From the NCBI GenBank assembly GCA_963971285.1, contig OZ020244.1, positions 27,156,001 through 27,220,000 of the forward strand: a DNA stretch of 64,000 nucleotides, given 5' to 3'. The notes under the pieces are model-generated. The model was not told the origin of the DNA and made no database searches. It saw only the letters and a program-made list of their open reading frames with translations. The DNA comes from Astropecten irregularis. Lineage: Eukaryota; Echinodermata; Asteroidea; Paxillosida; Astropectinidae. The first letter of the stretch is position 1. Every line of letters starts with the position of its first letter. The position numbers and the translations under genes are program-made. This document shows positions 24,401-39,400 of the stretch, one piece after another.

Positions 24401-27400
24401 AATCACCTCTTGGAAGTCACTTAGTCTGGCATGGCCTACCTTACTGCTCCCTGTACCAGGATCACTGGTCTGTTTTTGTAGGACATGTTGGAGCGTTGCC
24501 TTGGTGTCTGCTGGACTAGCCTGGATCGAGGACAAAAATTGAAGAGTTTTTAAGCAATCAAAAAGAATTTCCTGTGTCGGTACATCTGATTTAACCATTT
24601 TGTTAACAAAATTGTTTTGTTGAGTTCCTGTGAATGATTCTACGAAGAGAAAGGTGCAGTAAATGCAATTTGGCATCCCAAAGTTGTAACCAAGACGGAG
24701 TGGACAGTGCTCGGAATAAGGCAAAAGGGATGGACCGATGTACATGCCAATCAAACTCTGACATGTTTATTTTATTTTCCACTACTGGCAAATGACAGAC
24801 AATACTTACCAAAAATATCATCAAAATATGAGAATAGCTTGTCCAGTATATCATAAAGAATCTTTTGATGTCCTGAACCAAGAAATTTGTTTAAAATGTC
24901 TCAGGTTTTAGCATGCCGACTGCACCCCAAAGAGAAACACACCATGACAGAGCTCTCTTTCAGGCAATGATACCTCAATTTTAGATGTGAGACTCGCTGC
25001 CCATTTGGGGATTTTCTATTAAGACACAAATGGTTTTTATGTGATAAACTAGCGCCCTTACCTTCTTCATGAGCATTGCAAAGCCTGCATCGGCTGCCCC
25101 GACCGTGAAGCCAAAGCCTTCCGCCCCACCAGCCCCCTTCTTTGCAGCATTGGCCTTGGACGAATTCATGCTCTTGGCCCAACGTGCCATGTCTTTTGCA
25201 AGCTGCCGGAAAAGTACAGTGTTATTATACTGCTTATTAAGTAAGTCATTATATTATTCTTCTGCAAGCCTACCAAATAAGGATGTATTGCAATCTTCTT
25301 CTTATCGAGTCACTACACTACTCCAGTGCTGCACACAGATCCTTGACTGGTAAGTCGTATCTCGAGTTAAGATCAATAGTAGGGCTTCGTGAAATCGACC
25401 CCTGGCCTCATAGGTGCCAGAAGGAAGGGACTCAGTTTGGGTAAGAGAGATCTATGTATGGTGACAGGCTTAGCTAACCTTCTTGGCCATCTTGTTCTTG
25501 TCATTCTTATCCTTCTTGTCTTTCTCCTTGGTTTTCTCTGAGGCTTTGTCCGAGGCTTCCTGGTCCACCTTGGCAGTGGTTTGTTCGGGCTCTGGTTTGG
25601 CTTCCGGAGCTGGGAGGTAGGTGGATGCCGTGGCGTCCCAGTACAAGTACCTCTGGGTCACGCTATTGAAGTAATAGTGTGAATTGGCATCATAGTAGAG
25701 TCCAACGGTAGCATCGTAATAGAAACCAGACATCTCATCGTACTGGTACTTGGATACGTCCGGGCTGGGATACTTGATGCCCTCGACAAACACCACCGGG
25801 ACTGCAGGAGCAGCAGTCTCTCCACTAGAATCCTGCAGACGACCAAAAAAAAAATAATCCAACAGTTGAACAATCTAGCCTCATCATGAAATGCAACTCG
25901 AAACTTTCTGATTTTGGGGAGTTTCTTGCAGACCTGCACACCAGGGCCCAACTTTATAGAATCCGTTACCATAAGCAAAAATTCTTTGCTTACGATAGCA
26001 GAATTTTTTGCTTACGGATAGCATATTTCAGGGGTTTAGTTTTCTTTCTCGCTATGCTAAGCAAGGAATTTCTGCACTGCATTAGCAGAACAAAATCAAG
26101 GATAGCCTAGAAATTCTTCGCTAACCGATTAAGCGCCAAACATCTTGCTTACGGATTCCATGAAATAGATTTCACGAAAAGCAGTGCCCGTAAGCACACA
26201 AATAGTTTGTAACGGATTTCATGAAATTGGGCCATGCTTAGACATGTACTAAAGAAGTTGTACACTTTACATGCTGGTAACTATACATCTGGAGTAAAAT
26301 CATCCTTGAATCTTAAAAGGAAGACAACTAAACTTGTTGACTGCTAAGGCAAGTAATGTTTATGATTTGTGGCAGGAAGTTATAGAATAACAGGCTGTTA
26401 TACTCACTTGTTTCTTCCTCCTCTTCTTCTTGCTTGTTGCCGTGGCAGCTCCTCCCTCATCCCTCTCACCAGCCGTCCTCTCCAACTCCGCCTCCTCCTC
26501 TTTCTTCCGCTTCTTCTTCTCCGTCCACTGCCTGGACTTCTCATTGAGGGCCTCCTCACTTTCCTCTCCAGCTGCTGACGCTGCTGTGGAGACCACTGTC
26601 CCCGCCACTAATGCTGCTGATAGTGATACTGGCTCAGCAGTCTGAGCTGCTAATGCCGCCACGTTCTTCCTGGCTTCCTCTTGCAGCTTAGCGGTGACTA
26701 TAAGCTGCTGCTGCAGCTGCTGCTGTTGCTGGAAGATTAGGATTTTTTTAAATGAAGACAGCAAAGTTTAACACACAAGATAGATTTCAATGAAACTGCG
26801 AGCCCGTTTGTTTCAGGCACGAGATCAGTGATCCTGCTGATCCGGATCCCATTTTAGTGTATCCTGCATTGGACGTGGATCTGCAAGATCACTGATCGCG
26901 TGCCGAAACAAACAGGCCCCACATGTTAACCATCGAATGGGAAACAATGACCGGTTGTTAATCTGCAATTACGCAATTCCTTCCTTGCAGACGAAATATC
27001 GAGAAAAATTCTACAATAGCTACAGGTACATGTAAAGCATTGATTCAAGTACTTGAGGAAAACCTTTGTGGAACACTCAGGCCGTGTCTGAAACGGAATT
27101 CCACAGCTACGGCTAGGACTATTGTCTAGGTGTCTCTGCGTATTTCCAATGGAGTGAAGACCTAGACCTAGCTCTAGACAGGAGATTCGGATGCAGCCTC
27201 AATTGTGACTTTCATTTACTTCTGTGAAAGAGACAGTTGCATACCTGTAGCTGTAGCTGTCTGGCTGCTTCCACTTGCTCCTGGGCCACAGTGGCTTTAT
27301 CTATCCACAAAACAACAAAAATGACATCAATGAGACAATCGTCTTCATGAATCAGCAAGACTATTGGGCAAATGAACTCAAACAAGCGATATAACAACAC

Positions 27401-30400
27401 TGAAATGCCCCCCCAAAAAGGATTCGCTGCCCTGCGGTCAAACCAACAATGGAAGCCAGAGGAGTTGTACTAGGAGCCATCTCAATGTCTGTTTCTTTAC
27501 TAATACTTGCTAATCAGGAATTTCAGCAGGGGCCAATTTCATGGAGCAGTTAAGCACAACAAAAAAATAACTTAGCACAAAATGTCTTGCTCAATAAAAC
27601 AAACCACCATTAAAAATTCCATTAGATATTCATGGTCAGCGAAAAACAGACAAACAACAATCACAAGAGATACACAACACATGAAAATTTGCCTGCGAAT
27701 CCTGTTTTTATTAAGACAGAAATTTTATGGTTAGCAAACATTTTTGCTAAAGCAGGGCCGTAAAATTGGCCCGAGATTGGTTCAGTGTTCCTACTCACAT
27801 TGGTCCTTGTGAGCCGGTACGACTGCCGCCCTCTGTAGGGTCGTTGATGCTGTAGCATTGGTTCCGATCACAACGCCTGGTGCTGGGTAACCGGCCTGAC
27901 CTGGTAGCCCTGTGCTAGCTGCCGGGATGATATGTGACTGGTAGGGGAACCCCTGGGACTCTGTCAGTTTTGTAGGGTCAGCGTTGCCTTCTTGGTAATA
28001 GGCGGTACTGGCAGCAATGTCGGAGGATGGTTGGGTGGTGGCTTCTACATTGTGGGTGCCATACTGTCGGATAATGAATATTTATGAGTTATATCTCATG
28101 CATATGCAAGAGTTGCATGCATATTCATTGTCAAAAAACATTGACAAAATTTACATTAGAAATAGGGCAGAAACTGCCTTGATGTGGAATAACTACATCT
28201 TCTAGTAGTTTCCTTAAAGAAACTGCTTAAACCCTCCTAGCTTAGCATCTTTTGCTTAACCATCTTTGTGTGAACAGAGAATGCTATACATTTACCTGAC
28301 AAATCTGCATTAAACAATATGCTATAACATTTTGTTTTACTTTTAAAACTTAGATAACTTACTGCTGACCACTTGGGTTCAATAGCCGCAGGATTGGTGA
28401 CCCTTGAAACGTCAGGAACGCGTTGCTTGCGGAAGTGAACCGATACTGCGAGACAAAAACGTACAAATTAATCAAGACCATGAGGATGATTGGTTGATCG
28501 TGGTATTAAACTTATGCTAGCCACGGATAAGTAATCCGTCAATTTCATAGAGCTGCTTAAGCACAAAATTTGCTTAAGCATGAAAAGTCTTCCTTGAACA
28601 ACCAAAACTGCCAACCAAATATTAAAGTGGCACTTACTGCTTTTGTCTTGTATTCGGCCATTGTATGCTAAGCATAACATTCACAAGGCGTCGAGGATGG
28701 CATGCTAATATTATTTAAGGTTTTTGGCACTAAAGCAGATATATGAAATTGGCCCCAGGGTTATGAAAATGGCAAGTGCCAAAATAATGTCAAAATAAAT
28801 GTCTGTGTTATAGCTTGATAGACATTAATGCACTTCATGTAGACACACAGCACGATCCGAGGCAGTGCTGCAGAAGATAATTGAATATCATCAAAGGAGA
28901 CTTGAAAATAAATTGTACACTAAAAAAAAATGAAAATTGGATTTGGAACAAAAAATAGAAATAAAACTGAAAAGTTGCATCTCAACACAAAATTGCTGAA
29001 GAATTCAAATACACAATCTACAGCACCAATGCGCTGTTGTTCTTATACATTGTCACGTCAATTGCTACTTTATATGTAGTCATACAATAGGTTCCTCCCT
29101 ACACTAAAGCCTATCTCGGCTGATTTCAGTCTCACCAGATTTGCCGTCAATCTGAAACGGCGGCTGCATGGAGGCCAAGATGTTCATGAGGTGCGTGGCC
29201 GTTTCCGGTGTGCTCATCTCCACGTAGCAGTAGCCCCGTGAGGTGTGGGTCAGATCGTCCCGGGCGATGCTGATGACCATATGGGCAGAGGAGATGTACT
29301 CCAGGACTTTGGTCACCATCTCCTCCGTCGTCAAGGCGTCCAAGCCCATCAGAATCAAAACTGATGTTCAAGGGTGAGATGAGATAGAAGGACCAGGTTT
29401 AATATACTACTGGATGTTTTGTGGAGTAATAGGTCGACAGTTTGCTGAGGTTGGGGTGTGATGGAAACTGGTATCACTGGATGTTTGAGACCTGCTATCA
29501 CAAAATGTCAGAAGGTGTCATCAGACCGTCCAGACGCAGCGAGGCAGCATTTCACTGGCCTTGCAAGACAGTGACCCATGTACAGTTGGAAAAGCTCTCT
29601 ACCGGTTCAAATGAGTGAACAATATCATCTCAATTTAGAGTTGTTGTAACTTCCCAACTACTCCACATGAAGTGCATCTTGGTGTCTAGTTACGGAGAGG
29701 CAAAGGGTAGTAAAGGGACAAGTTTCTGTCCTAACAAGATGTGCTCATCAGTATCATAGACACTCTTAACTTAACCCTCTTAATCTTAAACCTAACGCTC
29801 TCCACCTGCCACACAAGACAGAGCTGCCTACTACACATTACCACAGTCTCCGCAAGGAAAGTGGATCATAACCCGTGCATTATCACGCACACCACACTGT
29901 GGATCACACACTGTGGTGTATTGTGGTACAATGGAACGCCACTATACCGAACATTTGGATATACCAAACATCATCCTTGGCTCCCAAATTTTGTGTACAA
30001 TGTATAGGCATGCTGAACATTGTTCACTATAAGGAACAACCACTATGACGAACAATTCTGTGCATCCCGGCATGTTCGTTATAGTGGCGTTCCACTGTAT
30101 TTAGGATACCATATTTACCACAAGGAGACCATGTGTGGTAAACTGGTATGGAGGTGGGTTAGGGTTAATAGGGTATTGAAGAGCAGGCAATGTGTTTCTT
30201 TCCAAGCATGAAATGGCTCACCATTTGACGCTACATCTCCTATTTCACTGTATCTCTCCGAATCTATGGGTGAAAGAAAAGACAAGGCAGAAATGAGAGA
30301 CCCATCATCACACATGGACGATTCTCCGGCATGTACTTCACAAGAACAGAATGTTTTTTTGGGGGGAGCTGGGTCTTGCTCTTCCAGAAGTCGAGGGGTA

Positions 30401-33400
30401 GGGGTGCCATCTGGTTAGCGCTTGGTTTGCTGCTTTCGAAGCCACATCAAAAAAGTTCATTTCTCAAGAACAAAAGAACACTTTCAGCTTGGGCCTTTCT
30501 CAAAGCTCGGCTCCGGGCTTTGGCTCCGGCTTCGTGTCTGTTTTCATAAAGGTTGTGGTTTGCCATTGAAGCTGAAGCTCTGTTGTCCTTTTCAAACCAC
30601 AGAATCTACTTCCTAACTGCAGCCAAAAGCTTTTATTTTGATACCTTTAATTTTGAAATGGATTCATAAAATGGAGGCGGAGCTGGAGCCGAGCTTTGAG
30701 AAAGGCCCCTGGTGTACAAGCACAAACATGTCTTTGTACTAGCTCACACAGAGACTTTACAGGGATGTGAAATTACACATTTAAATCTGAATTCCGATTT
30801 TTTGGTTTAGATTTTAACTCAAGAATTTCAGCTTTTTTTGAACACCTAGTAGTGTTTCTATAAAGTTCACTACTGATTTTGTTCATCTTTTTATTTTTTT
30901 TAATAAAGATACTTTTTTTGAACACCTGCTCAGTACAAAAGAATAGGAACGTTTACATTTCAGGTTTTTCTGTGGTATTTTCAGATTTTTTGTGTGGCCA
31001 CACTTACATCCCTACTTTTAAGAAAACATTCTAAGTTCTACCACATGTTTAGCCTTTAAGAAAGATCCTGCTATGATTGTTTGGTAGTGTTTCTATAAAG
31101 TTCACTACTGATTTTGTTCATCTTTTTATTTTTTTTAATAAAGATACTGTACCAATTAAAGAACATTTGAACAAAAATACTAACTTCACTCCATCCATGT
31201 AGATGCAAGCAGACTTAACTAAGTTTTTGAAAGATAAGAAGACCTGTTTCTTTGCTGATAAACCGCAGCCCTCATCCCGAGGGTTTGTTGACGGGGACTG
31301 GGGGGGGGGGGGACGGGAATCCGTGGCTTGTGCCTCGGTCAAATACAAAGGCATTTACTCCTTACCATCTTTGCTGATGCTACACTTGAAGCAATACTCT
31401 CTCCGCTTGAAGTTATGCGTACCGCACTGAGGTGAAAACAACATAGCAATATAGAAACCTGCCAACAATTTAGCCCATGAGTCCGGGACCAGACTTCTCC
31501 TCGGATACCAAAACCAATGCAGAATTCTTTCTTTTTTCCCAAGAGGCAAGCATTCTCCGCTATGTTTGTGAGGAGAATATCATTCTTTTCCCCATGGAAA
31601 CATTCAAAGCTAGTTCAGTTAGAATTTCCAGTTTTCAACTGATAGTCTTTACTTCACTGACGAAAACATCTTAGGTCATGTAGGTATAAGATATCATTCT
31701 CCTATCCAGAATGAGTTATGTCGAATGGTTTGTGAAGATAAACAGATAAAAAATTCCACAAGTCAAAAGAAAATATTTTCTGGGCAAATGAGAACAAAAT
31801 ATTCTTCACTGTATTTTATGAAAATGCTCATTCCTCACACACAACTTTTTTGTTCTCGCAACTTTTTTATCCTCTGCCATTTTTTTTCAGAAATGGTTCA
31901 AGTAAAAAAAAAAGAGTGCGCAAAAAAACATAATAATAATACTGGTAAAAAAACAATATCAAATTCCAGTGATTGAACTGATCAACAAAATTGATAAGGG
32001 ACTTCAAATTGAGTGGAAAGTCAGTTGGTGTCATTTGCGAGTCCCGCCATTAAAAGCCAATATTCTGCTTCTCAATTTCTGAAAAAGCTTGATCACAGTA
32101 AGACACCACCCCTGAGCAGAGTCATCAAAGAGCTAAAAGCTCTTCGATGACTCTGCTGAAATAGTGTTTTGTAAATATTGGGACATTTGTGACTTTCTAC
32201 CCACTTTTCAGAGCCTTGACCCGTCAACTCTTCTGGTGCCAACCGCATAGAGCTGCTTAAGCAAACAATGTGCTTTAGCATGAAAAGTCTTCCTTTATCA
32301 AACAGGATTACCGATCAAAATGTTCATGTGATGTTTACTGCTCTTGACTTGTACTCGGCCATTGTTTGCCGAGCACAACATTCAAGGAGTTTTGGCGGGC
32401 ATACTGATTTTCCTTAATACCAAGGTTTTTGGTGCTTAAGTAAATTTTGGTGCTTAAGCACTTTAAGCAGCTCTATGAAATTGGCCCCAGGGGTGAGTGA
32501 AGCTGATGCGAAAACGAGGAAAAGCTCCCAAGATGGCACGTACCTGAGAACAGAACCAGTCTTCTTCCCTGTCCTTATTGGAACTGTACACCAGCTGCGT
32601 GTCCTGTCCGGCCAGACTAATGTGACTCTGCAAAGGGAAAGCACAGGGTACGGACATGAGTGGACCTGAACGATCACAGACATTCACCCTTGGAACAAGT
32701 CGCTTGCTAAACGAGCAAGCCGTTTCTGGTGTGCTTGATTCTTTTTTTTTTTCTTTTTTTCTGTGGGGGCTTTTGCTACTGGCCGGTGACTAAACGTGAG
32801 AGTGGACGGGGGGAAGGGGGGAATACAAGGTGGAGTAGGCCGCAGCTGCGCTGTATTACTTGGCAAAGCTTGCCCTACTTTCGTTTGAAGACAGCTTACC
32901 ACTTCATTCTACCAGTAATATAACCCCTCAGTTTCACTGGCCCACACCTTCAGACAACTTTTGCAAAACATTATCTAACCCCTAAACAACAGTTTGTTAG
33001 TGTCACTTGTGTTTTTGTGGGTTTTGTTTTTTTCAAAGGAAGGATAACCCTGGTAGGGATTTTTGTAATTTAGGTATCTTTCTTTCAGTAGTTTTAGGTA
33101 TCTGACACACCTTTTACCAAGTGAAAGGCATGATCATGATGTTAAGGGAAACAAAAACCCAACCAAAAGTTATCCAGCGTGTGTCGTAATCATTAAACCA
33201 TCTCCCCTCCGTCTCTACAGATTCAATTTAGTTGTGAAGTCAGTGCACTCAACATCTAACCTCTTGACACTGAGTTTTGTTTATCATCAGAAGATCTGTT
33301 CAAACTACAATTCACAGAACAGCAATGTCTCGGTATGTAGAGTTCCCCTTTTCAATTCTTTTAACCCTTGCCATCTCAAAAATGCCAAAAATAAGCTCCC

Positions 33401-36400
33401 ATGAATGACAGGACTTTGAGGCTTGGGACAGTAGGGAACACTGTACTGTGTCCAGGTGTTTGGTGGATTGAGGAAGGCTCATAGCAAAGAATGCCCTTGA
33501 GTTAGGATTATTCGAGTTATTAGCCAGCCTGTTGCATAAACCAATGCAGACCTTGCTGTGTAGTAATAGTCAACAGCCGATGCTAAACACATAATACACA
33601 TCCTAGACATGGTGTACATAAACCATCGGCTACCACTTCATTGTGACATCATTCTTACTTGTTTGGATTGCACTGACTTGTCCTTCATCCGGCCATTGGA
33701 AAAAACAGAAAGATTTGTACCCATCCTTGAATCATACAGGTTGAAAGCAACACACCTAACCATATGATCCTTGCAAAGAGGACTTCAGGTTTAACATGTC
33801 TTGATAAAAAAGCTGCATCCTCTTTGAGCGATCCCCAATGTCCAATTTCTCAGGTTGCAGCATGGCTAATTGCGCATTTCTTAAATGATCCTTGAGATAT
33901 AGCGGTATTTCATGGCTTCTGACTAACAAACGATCAAAGATGATTGGCTATTTGGGACACCCCCAGCATACGGCTGTATAGCTCAGTTGGTAGAGCGCCT
34001 GTACGGTATTCTGGGGGTCGCAGGTTCGAATCCCGATCCAAATTTTTCTTTGCTCGCTCTTCAATGTCTTGGTAAACGCGCCAACAAAAAAGTGATCAAA
34101 CATCTCTAATTTAAGTCTTAAACAGTTTTTCACCGATGAAGTCACTCAACAGTCTATCTTTCCAACATGAACTGACAGCTAGACTTCGAGCTAAATTCCC
34201 TAAGCCCGTTGTTCTCTGACTGAAGACACTTTAAATCTAAACCAAATTCTGAATGAGACGAGAAATAACCCCTATGATTTTTCAAATAAGGTTCAGCACC
34301 CAAAACTTTGAATTCATCAGTTATCGTTCAATACTTGTCTTTCAATCACTTTTTTCAACATTTTCTTTCAAAATGCTTTCAAGTAAAATGCTTTCAAGTA
34401 AAGGCAAGTAAAGGAATTTTAGACAATGGGAACTTGAACTTAAACCTGAGCTCCTGCATGAACATGCCAGTGTTCTACCAATCTGAGGTATGTCACCCTT
34501 ATGAGAGGGTCCTTCTTTAAAAGTGATCAAATGAGATACTCAACCAGGAATTATGACAATTCTCACATTGCTCCCTTTAAAGGGAGCATATATGATTTGC
34601 AAGGCCTCCAAAAAAATTGTATTGAGTTTGAGACAGAAAATGGACTCAACAGTTCGTAAACAGTGCATACAGTCACCATGGGAAATCTTGGTTTATCAGA
34701 TGCTGGGTTTTTCAAGCAAATCAAGATTTAGTGTCTTTTCCAAAGATCGTTCGTCTGAACGATTTTTGGAACAAACACAAAGTAAACTATTCTTCATGTT
34801 TTATAAGCAAAATCAAGTCGGGTTTTCGCTATTTTCTCGTGACTCAGATGTCCGATTGAGCTCAAATTTTCACAGGTTTATTATTTCATGTACAGTGTAC
34901 ATGTTTGATCAGACAAAGTACGAGTGCTGTCCTGTGACCTTTACCAATCACGTATTGTACCTTTAAGTGCAATAGCCAAAAGGAAGGCCTAATCATGGGC
35001 TGAATATCTCAGGAGAGAGAGACCACTGGTCAAATATTCAAGCAATCCTAGGTTCAGGTCTTGGTTTGGTCACTTTTTTGTCACTTACAGCTCCCCACAA
35101 AATGCTTAAACATAAAAATCTTAGTGGAATCTGAACTACAAACTTGGATAAAATGTTGTCTTTTTCAGATGTTAGATGGTGTACATGTTGTATCAGAATT
35201 TGTGAATGGTAAAGAAAAGTGTTGAATGTTCCAGTCTCTCTGTGATCACTGGTAGGCAGAGAAATTTTGGAAAACCGACGGCACTGCTCAAAATCATCCA
35301 CATAACAGTCACATGTATGAGAATAGGGAACCAGAGGTACCAGATGCAATGATTTAGCAACCTACAGGAAGATTTCCCGATGAATCAACGTCACTAATTA
35401 TCCTTCCGTCAACAATTGGCGGAATAGCTGCCGCACCAACATTCACTCATTGGATTTTTCCTACTTTCCTAATACTTCATGAAATTACTTGATCCCTATG
35501 TACAAAGATTTGTTCCGTTACCAAACGAAAAAACAAAAAGCGACTCCATACAAAAAACCTCGATGCAAAACAGCAAACGCAATAAGCAACTGTGAACAAC
35601 CTGTACTGCCGTTTGCGCATCGCGTACAATGTATGGGTGAAACAGCGTATTGTTAACATAGGCGCGAGAGGAAAAATATGCAGCGCTGTCGCAAAACATT
35701 GTGAAGGGGACCGGGGGGGGGTGTGTTTTCGATTTCTGTTTTTGGTTGGTGGGTCCGAGAAAAAAAAAAGACCTGAGGGTACAGACATGCAGGAAAATAC
35801 ACGAAACCTGGTTCTCTTCCATCCATCGTTGGGCGTCGGGTAGAAACTGAAACTCCACAAAGGCAAAGCCCCTGGATGCACCTAGAGTCGAGGCACAATA
35901 ACATTCAGAACAGCAGGGTGTTAAAAGGGGAAAAAAAACACATTCAGTTCTGACAAACCAATCAAGCCACGGTTAGAATGCAGCACGCTTCCACTGCTTT
36001 GGTTGGTGGGTGATTTGGGTGTTCATTTCCCTGCCACTTGAGACAGGAAGCCGTGGTTTTCTGCTGTCATTTCAGTGCTGTATCATACACACCAATATCC
36101 TTCATTTTTTCGTTTCATGTTCTATTTTGGTTTTGTTTTTGGCGTCCACAAAAAAAAAAAATCAATATCCAAAACCTCAGATTTTAACATTGTTGAGTTC
36201 TGAAGGAATTTTGTGTCGATCTTCCATTCACCATCTGGGATTAAACAAAACCAACTAACTTCCAAAAACAAATCTATTTCTAAAATTTTTACATTGGATA
36301 TAAGATGAAATCTGACTTATTTCCGCAATTAGACAATCGACACAAACATTTCCGTTACCTGTAGAAGCGCAGCCACTTACCTCTTATCCTTCTTACACAA

Positions 36401-39400
36401 AAATTTACCACCATGCCAGGCTGAGATCGAATACTATTTCTAGTCAAGATTCAATTTGCTACAAAATTTCTTTTCGAAACGGAGGCTGAGAGTTTATATC
36501 CTGAGAAAGTCTGACAAACTCCACTAGAAACTGACAGGCCGACAGAACAACTCTTCAGTTGAAACCAAATCTATGTCTAAGTATCCACAGATAGATGAGT
36601 GGAAGACCATGTAGCAAATAAACCACTGAAATTACCGTAAAGTGCCATGTATACGGCGCACTTTTTTTCACCTCGGCAAAAATCAAAAGTTGGGGGTGCG
36701 CCGTATACATGGGTACAGCCCGCTGGCGGTCTCGAGAGTGTGGGTTGTAATCATTGCGCCGCGCCTAGTTAAACTAAGCATGTGATGCACCGGCAGCGAC
36801 GGTAACCAATTAGCACGATGTCTGACTGAAAATTGAGCGAATGATTCATGAAAAATGCCACTTAAAAAATCTAATATTTCCGACTCTTGCGATTGGCCTA
36901 GGAAAACTGAAGTGCAAAATTCGATAAGGGTTAGGACTAGATCGAGACACCGAAAATAGCGTGCGAAAACACAGTACGTTGGAGCGCCGTTATGTGCACG
37001 CGATGACGGGTGAGTGGACATGTGCATTTACATTACAGTAAATGCAATCTCCGGGCCGTGACGGTCCGATCGTTGGACTATGGTCGGACGTACATATTTC
37101 ATTTAAGAATGTCGTGATTGTTCAATAAATTATCAAACCTGTGTCTGGAGTCATTATTGTAATCAACAATAGTCACGTTTCCATTGGGAAATATCCTTAT
37201 CCTCATGGGTAAAAACGTCAAGTTCGCGACAGCATTTTGCTGCAACGTGAACCGCCATTTTGATTTGTTCTAATGTAAAGATGACAATTTGTAAAGCGCG
37301 CGCAGATCGTCTAGCCAATCACAAAATTCGCTCGCGCTATTGCGGACGTAGGATGAACAATTTGAGGTGCAATTGAGCCAACTCGTACGCCGCTAAACCC
37401 GTACGCCGACGCGACCAACTCGCCGTGCGGTAATTACCAACTCGTAAGATCGGGTCGGCGTGCGAGTTGGTCGGCGACTCGGCGTATGGTTGGTACGAGT
37501 TGCCAGCATTCGTCGGCCCGACCACGTGCAAGTATTTCGTGCGAGGAAAATGCCGATAGTTTTGGATCGAGTCGAACGTTATGATCATGATAGTTGGACA
37601 CGCAGCGCTTGCAACAAATTGTCCACTCACACAAAAATCCGAAACGGGAATGTACAATTGAGGAAGTATATGGTGGAGATCGAATACTGTTTGCACGTGT
37701 GCACGACAGGATGTAGGCCGCGCCGCACGCTTAACGATATTAGGCCTACATCACGTAGGCCTCCGTACGTACTGCTTTCTGCAGCGTGGCGTGGCGCAGC
37801 ATTGCGTGACACTGACGCTTCGGGTTGTTGCAAACTCGGGCAAAACATCCCTGAAAGTTGTGAGTTGGATTGAGTAATTCATTGTTTTTATTTTTCTCGA
37901 ATTTGAAATTCTCAATTGAAATAGAAATCACAAATGAGCTGAGAAAAAATAGCGATGCAGTTTTTATAATTCTTTTTGGTCGTTCACGGCCGATTTTTTT
38001 TTTTCTTCCGGCTGATGTCAAAAGTTGGGGTGCGCCGTATACATGGGTGCGCCGTATACATGGCACTTTACGGTACACAGCATGATTTCATGGGGACACT
38101 GGAGAAAGGATTCGCTTCGGATTGGGCAGGGGGGCAACCGGGGAAAGTGCAGAGGGGGTTTCATCATGTTCTCACCTGTGTCTCGATTTCTGACCAATCG
38201 GACGTCCTTGATTGGGGCGCCAAACATCTGCAACACCGCTCGGATCTGAAAAATTCAAGATACATAGAAGTTTTTTTTTCAAATACAATACTGATTTGAG
38301 GTTAGCGAAGTGATAATCATACCATTGAAAATCATTTTCTGGTATTACAAGCTGTTTAAATGAAATAGGACTGTAGATTCCTGGCCAATGTGTACTGCGA
38401 TTCTAAAAGACTTACAAAGGAACATGGGTTAAGGAAAATATCAGGGACCACACTGTGCTGTCGTTTCCAGATTTGTGATCAAATAACCACAAGAAAAACT
38501 GACTGGATTAATTTTAAAAGATTAAAAAGCCAACACAGAAAAATTGATTGGAATGGGATTCGAACCAGTGACCTCCGGAATACCGTTCCTGTGCACTTCC
38601 AACTGAACTATCCAGCCCTATGTTGGTGGTGTCCCTAATTTTTAATTACTTTGTTCGTTTAGCAGAATGATGAAACCATTCACAAACCGCTATATCCCAA
38701 GGATAATTTAAGATACGCACAGTATTAGTGATGCTGTAACCATTTGGACCAAGCTGGTCACTGAATCCACAAGATACTCACATCGTGGTCGGTCACAGAG
38801 CTATGTAGACTCTTCAGCATGACGGTACGGCTGGGTTTCTCCTTCTTCATCGAGCCTCGGTCCCGGCTGTCCCCGTATCGGTCCCCTCTATCCCCTCGGT
38901 CCACTCTGTCCCCTTGTCTGTCGCTGCGTCTGCCGCCGTATCTGTCATCGTGACGATCCCCGCGCCTGTCACCCATTGGCCCCTCTCGTCTCTCGTCATA
39001 CTGATCATGGAGTCTATCTTCCCCGCGTGGATATCTCTTAGAATCCTCGTATCGGTCGCCAAATCTGTCATCGGATCTTCTATCGTTAAAACTTTCGCCA
39101 CTGTGTTGGTCATCACGTCTACTACTCCGATAAATCTAGAAATAAAAACAAAACAAATAAAAACAGGTAATATCACATCTTTGAGATTCAGACAAACTTT
39201 TAAACTACATACACTGTAGTAGAATCAAACACACTGCTACGAAATGATGAGTAGTTAATTACAGAGTTTAATTAAATTTTCAGGGCACATTTTGCTGGGA
39301 CCGGCTTTCTTCCTGCAAACGCAATTTTAACATTCCTCACTCGTGTTGGCAAATTTTCATCTTACGTTATATGCCAGGAGAAACGTACCTCTGACAAATA

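Noticed and set aside
33979-34033. tRNA gene
   Set aside because: Good A and B boxes, but the acceptor and anticodon stems do not pair and the block recurs with the same flanks, so this is a SINE. The same applies at 44127, 52843, 54743 and 63050.
34553-34966. 137-codon open reading frame
   Set aside because: It coincides with a dispersed repeat also present near 47640, where the frame is broken; no recognisable protein.
37460-37873. 137-codon reading frame in the 1.44-kb element
   Set aside because: Considered as a transposase fragment, but no catalytic motif or family resemblance is visible and it spans the internal palindrome.
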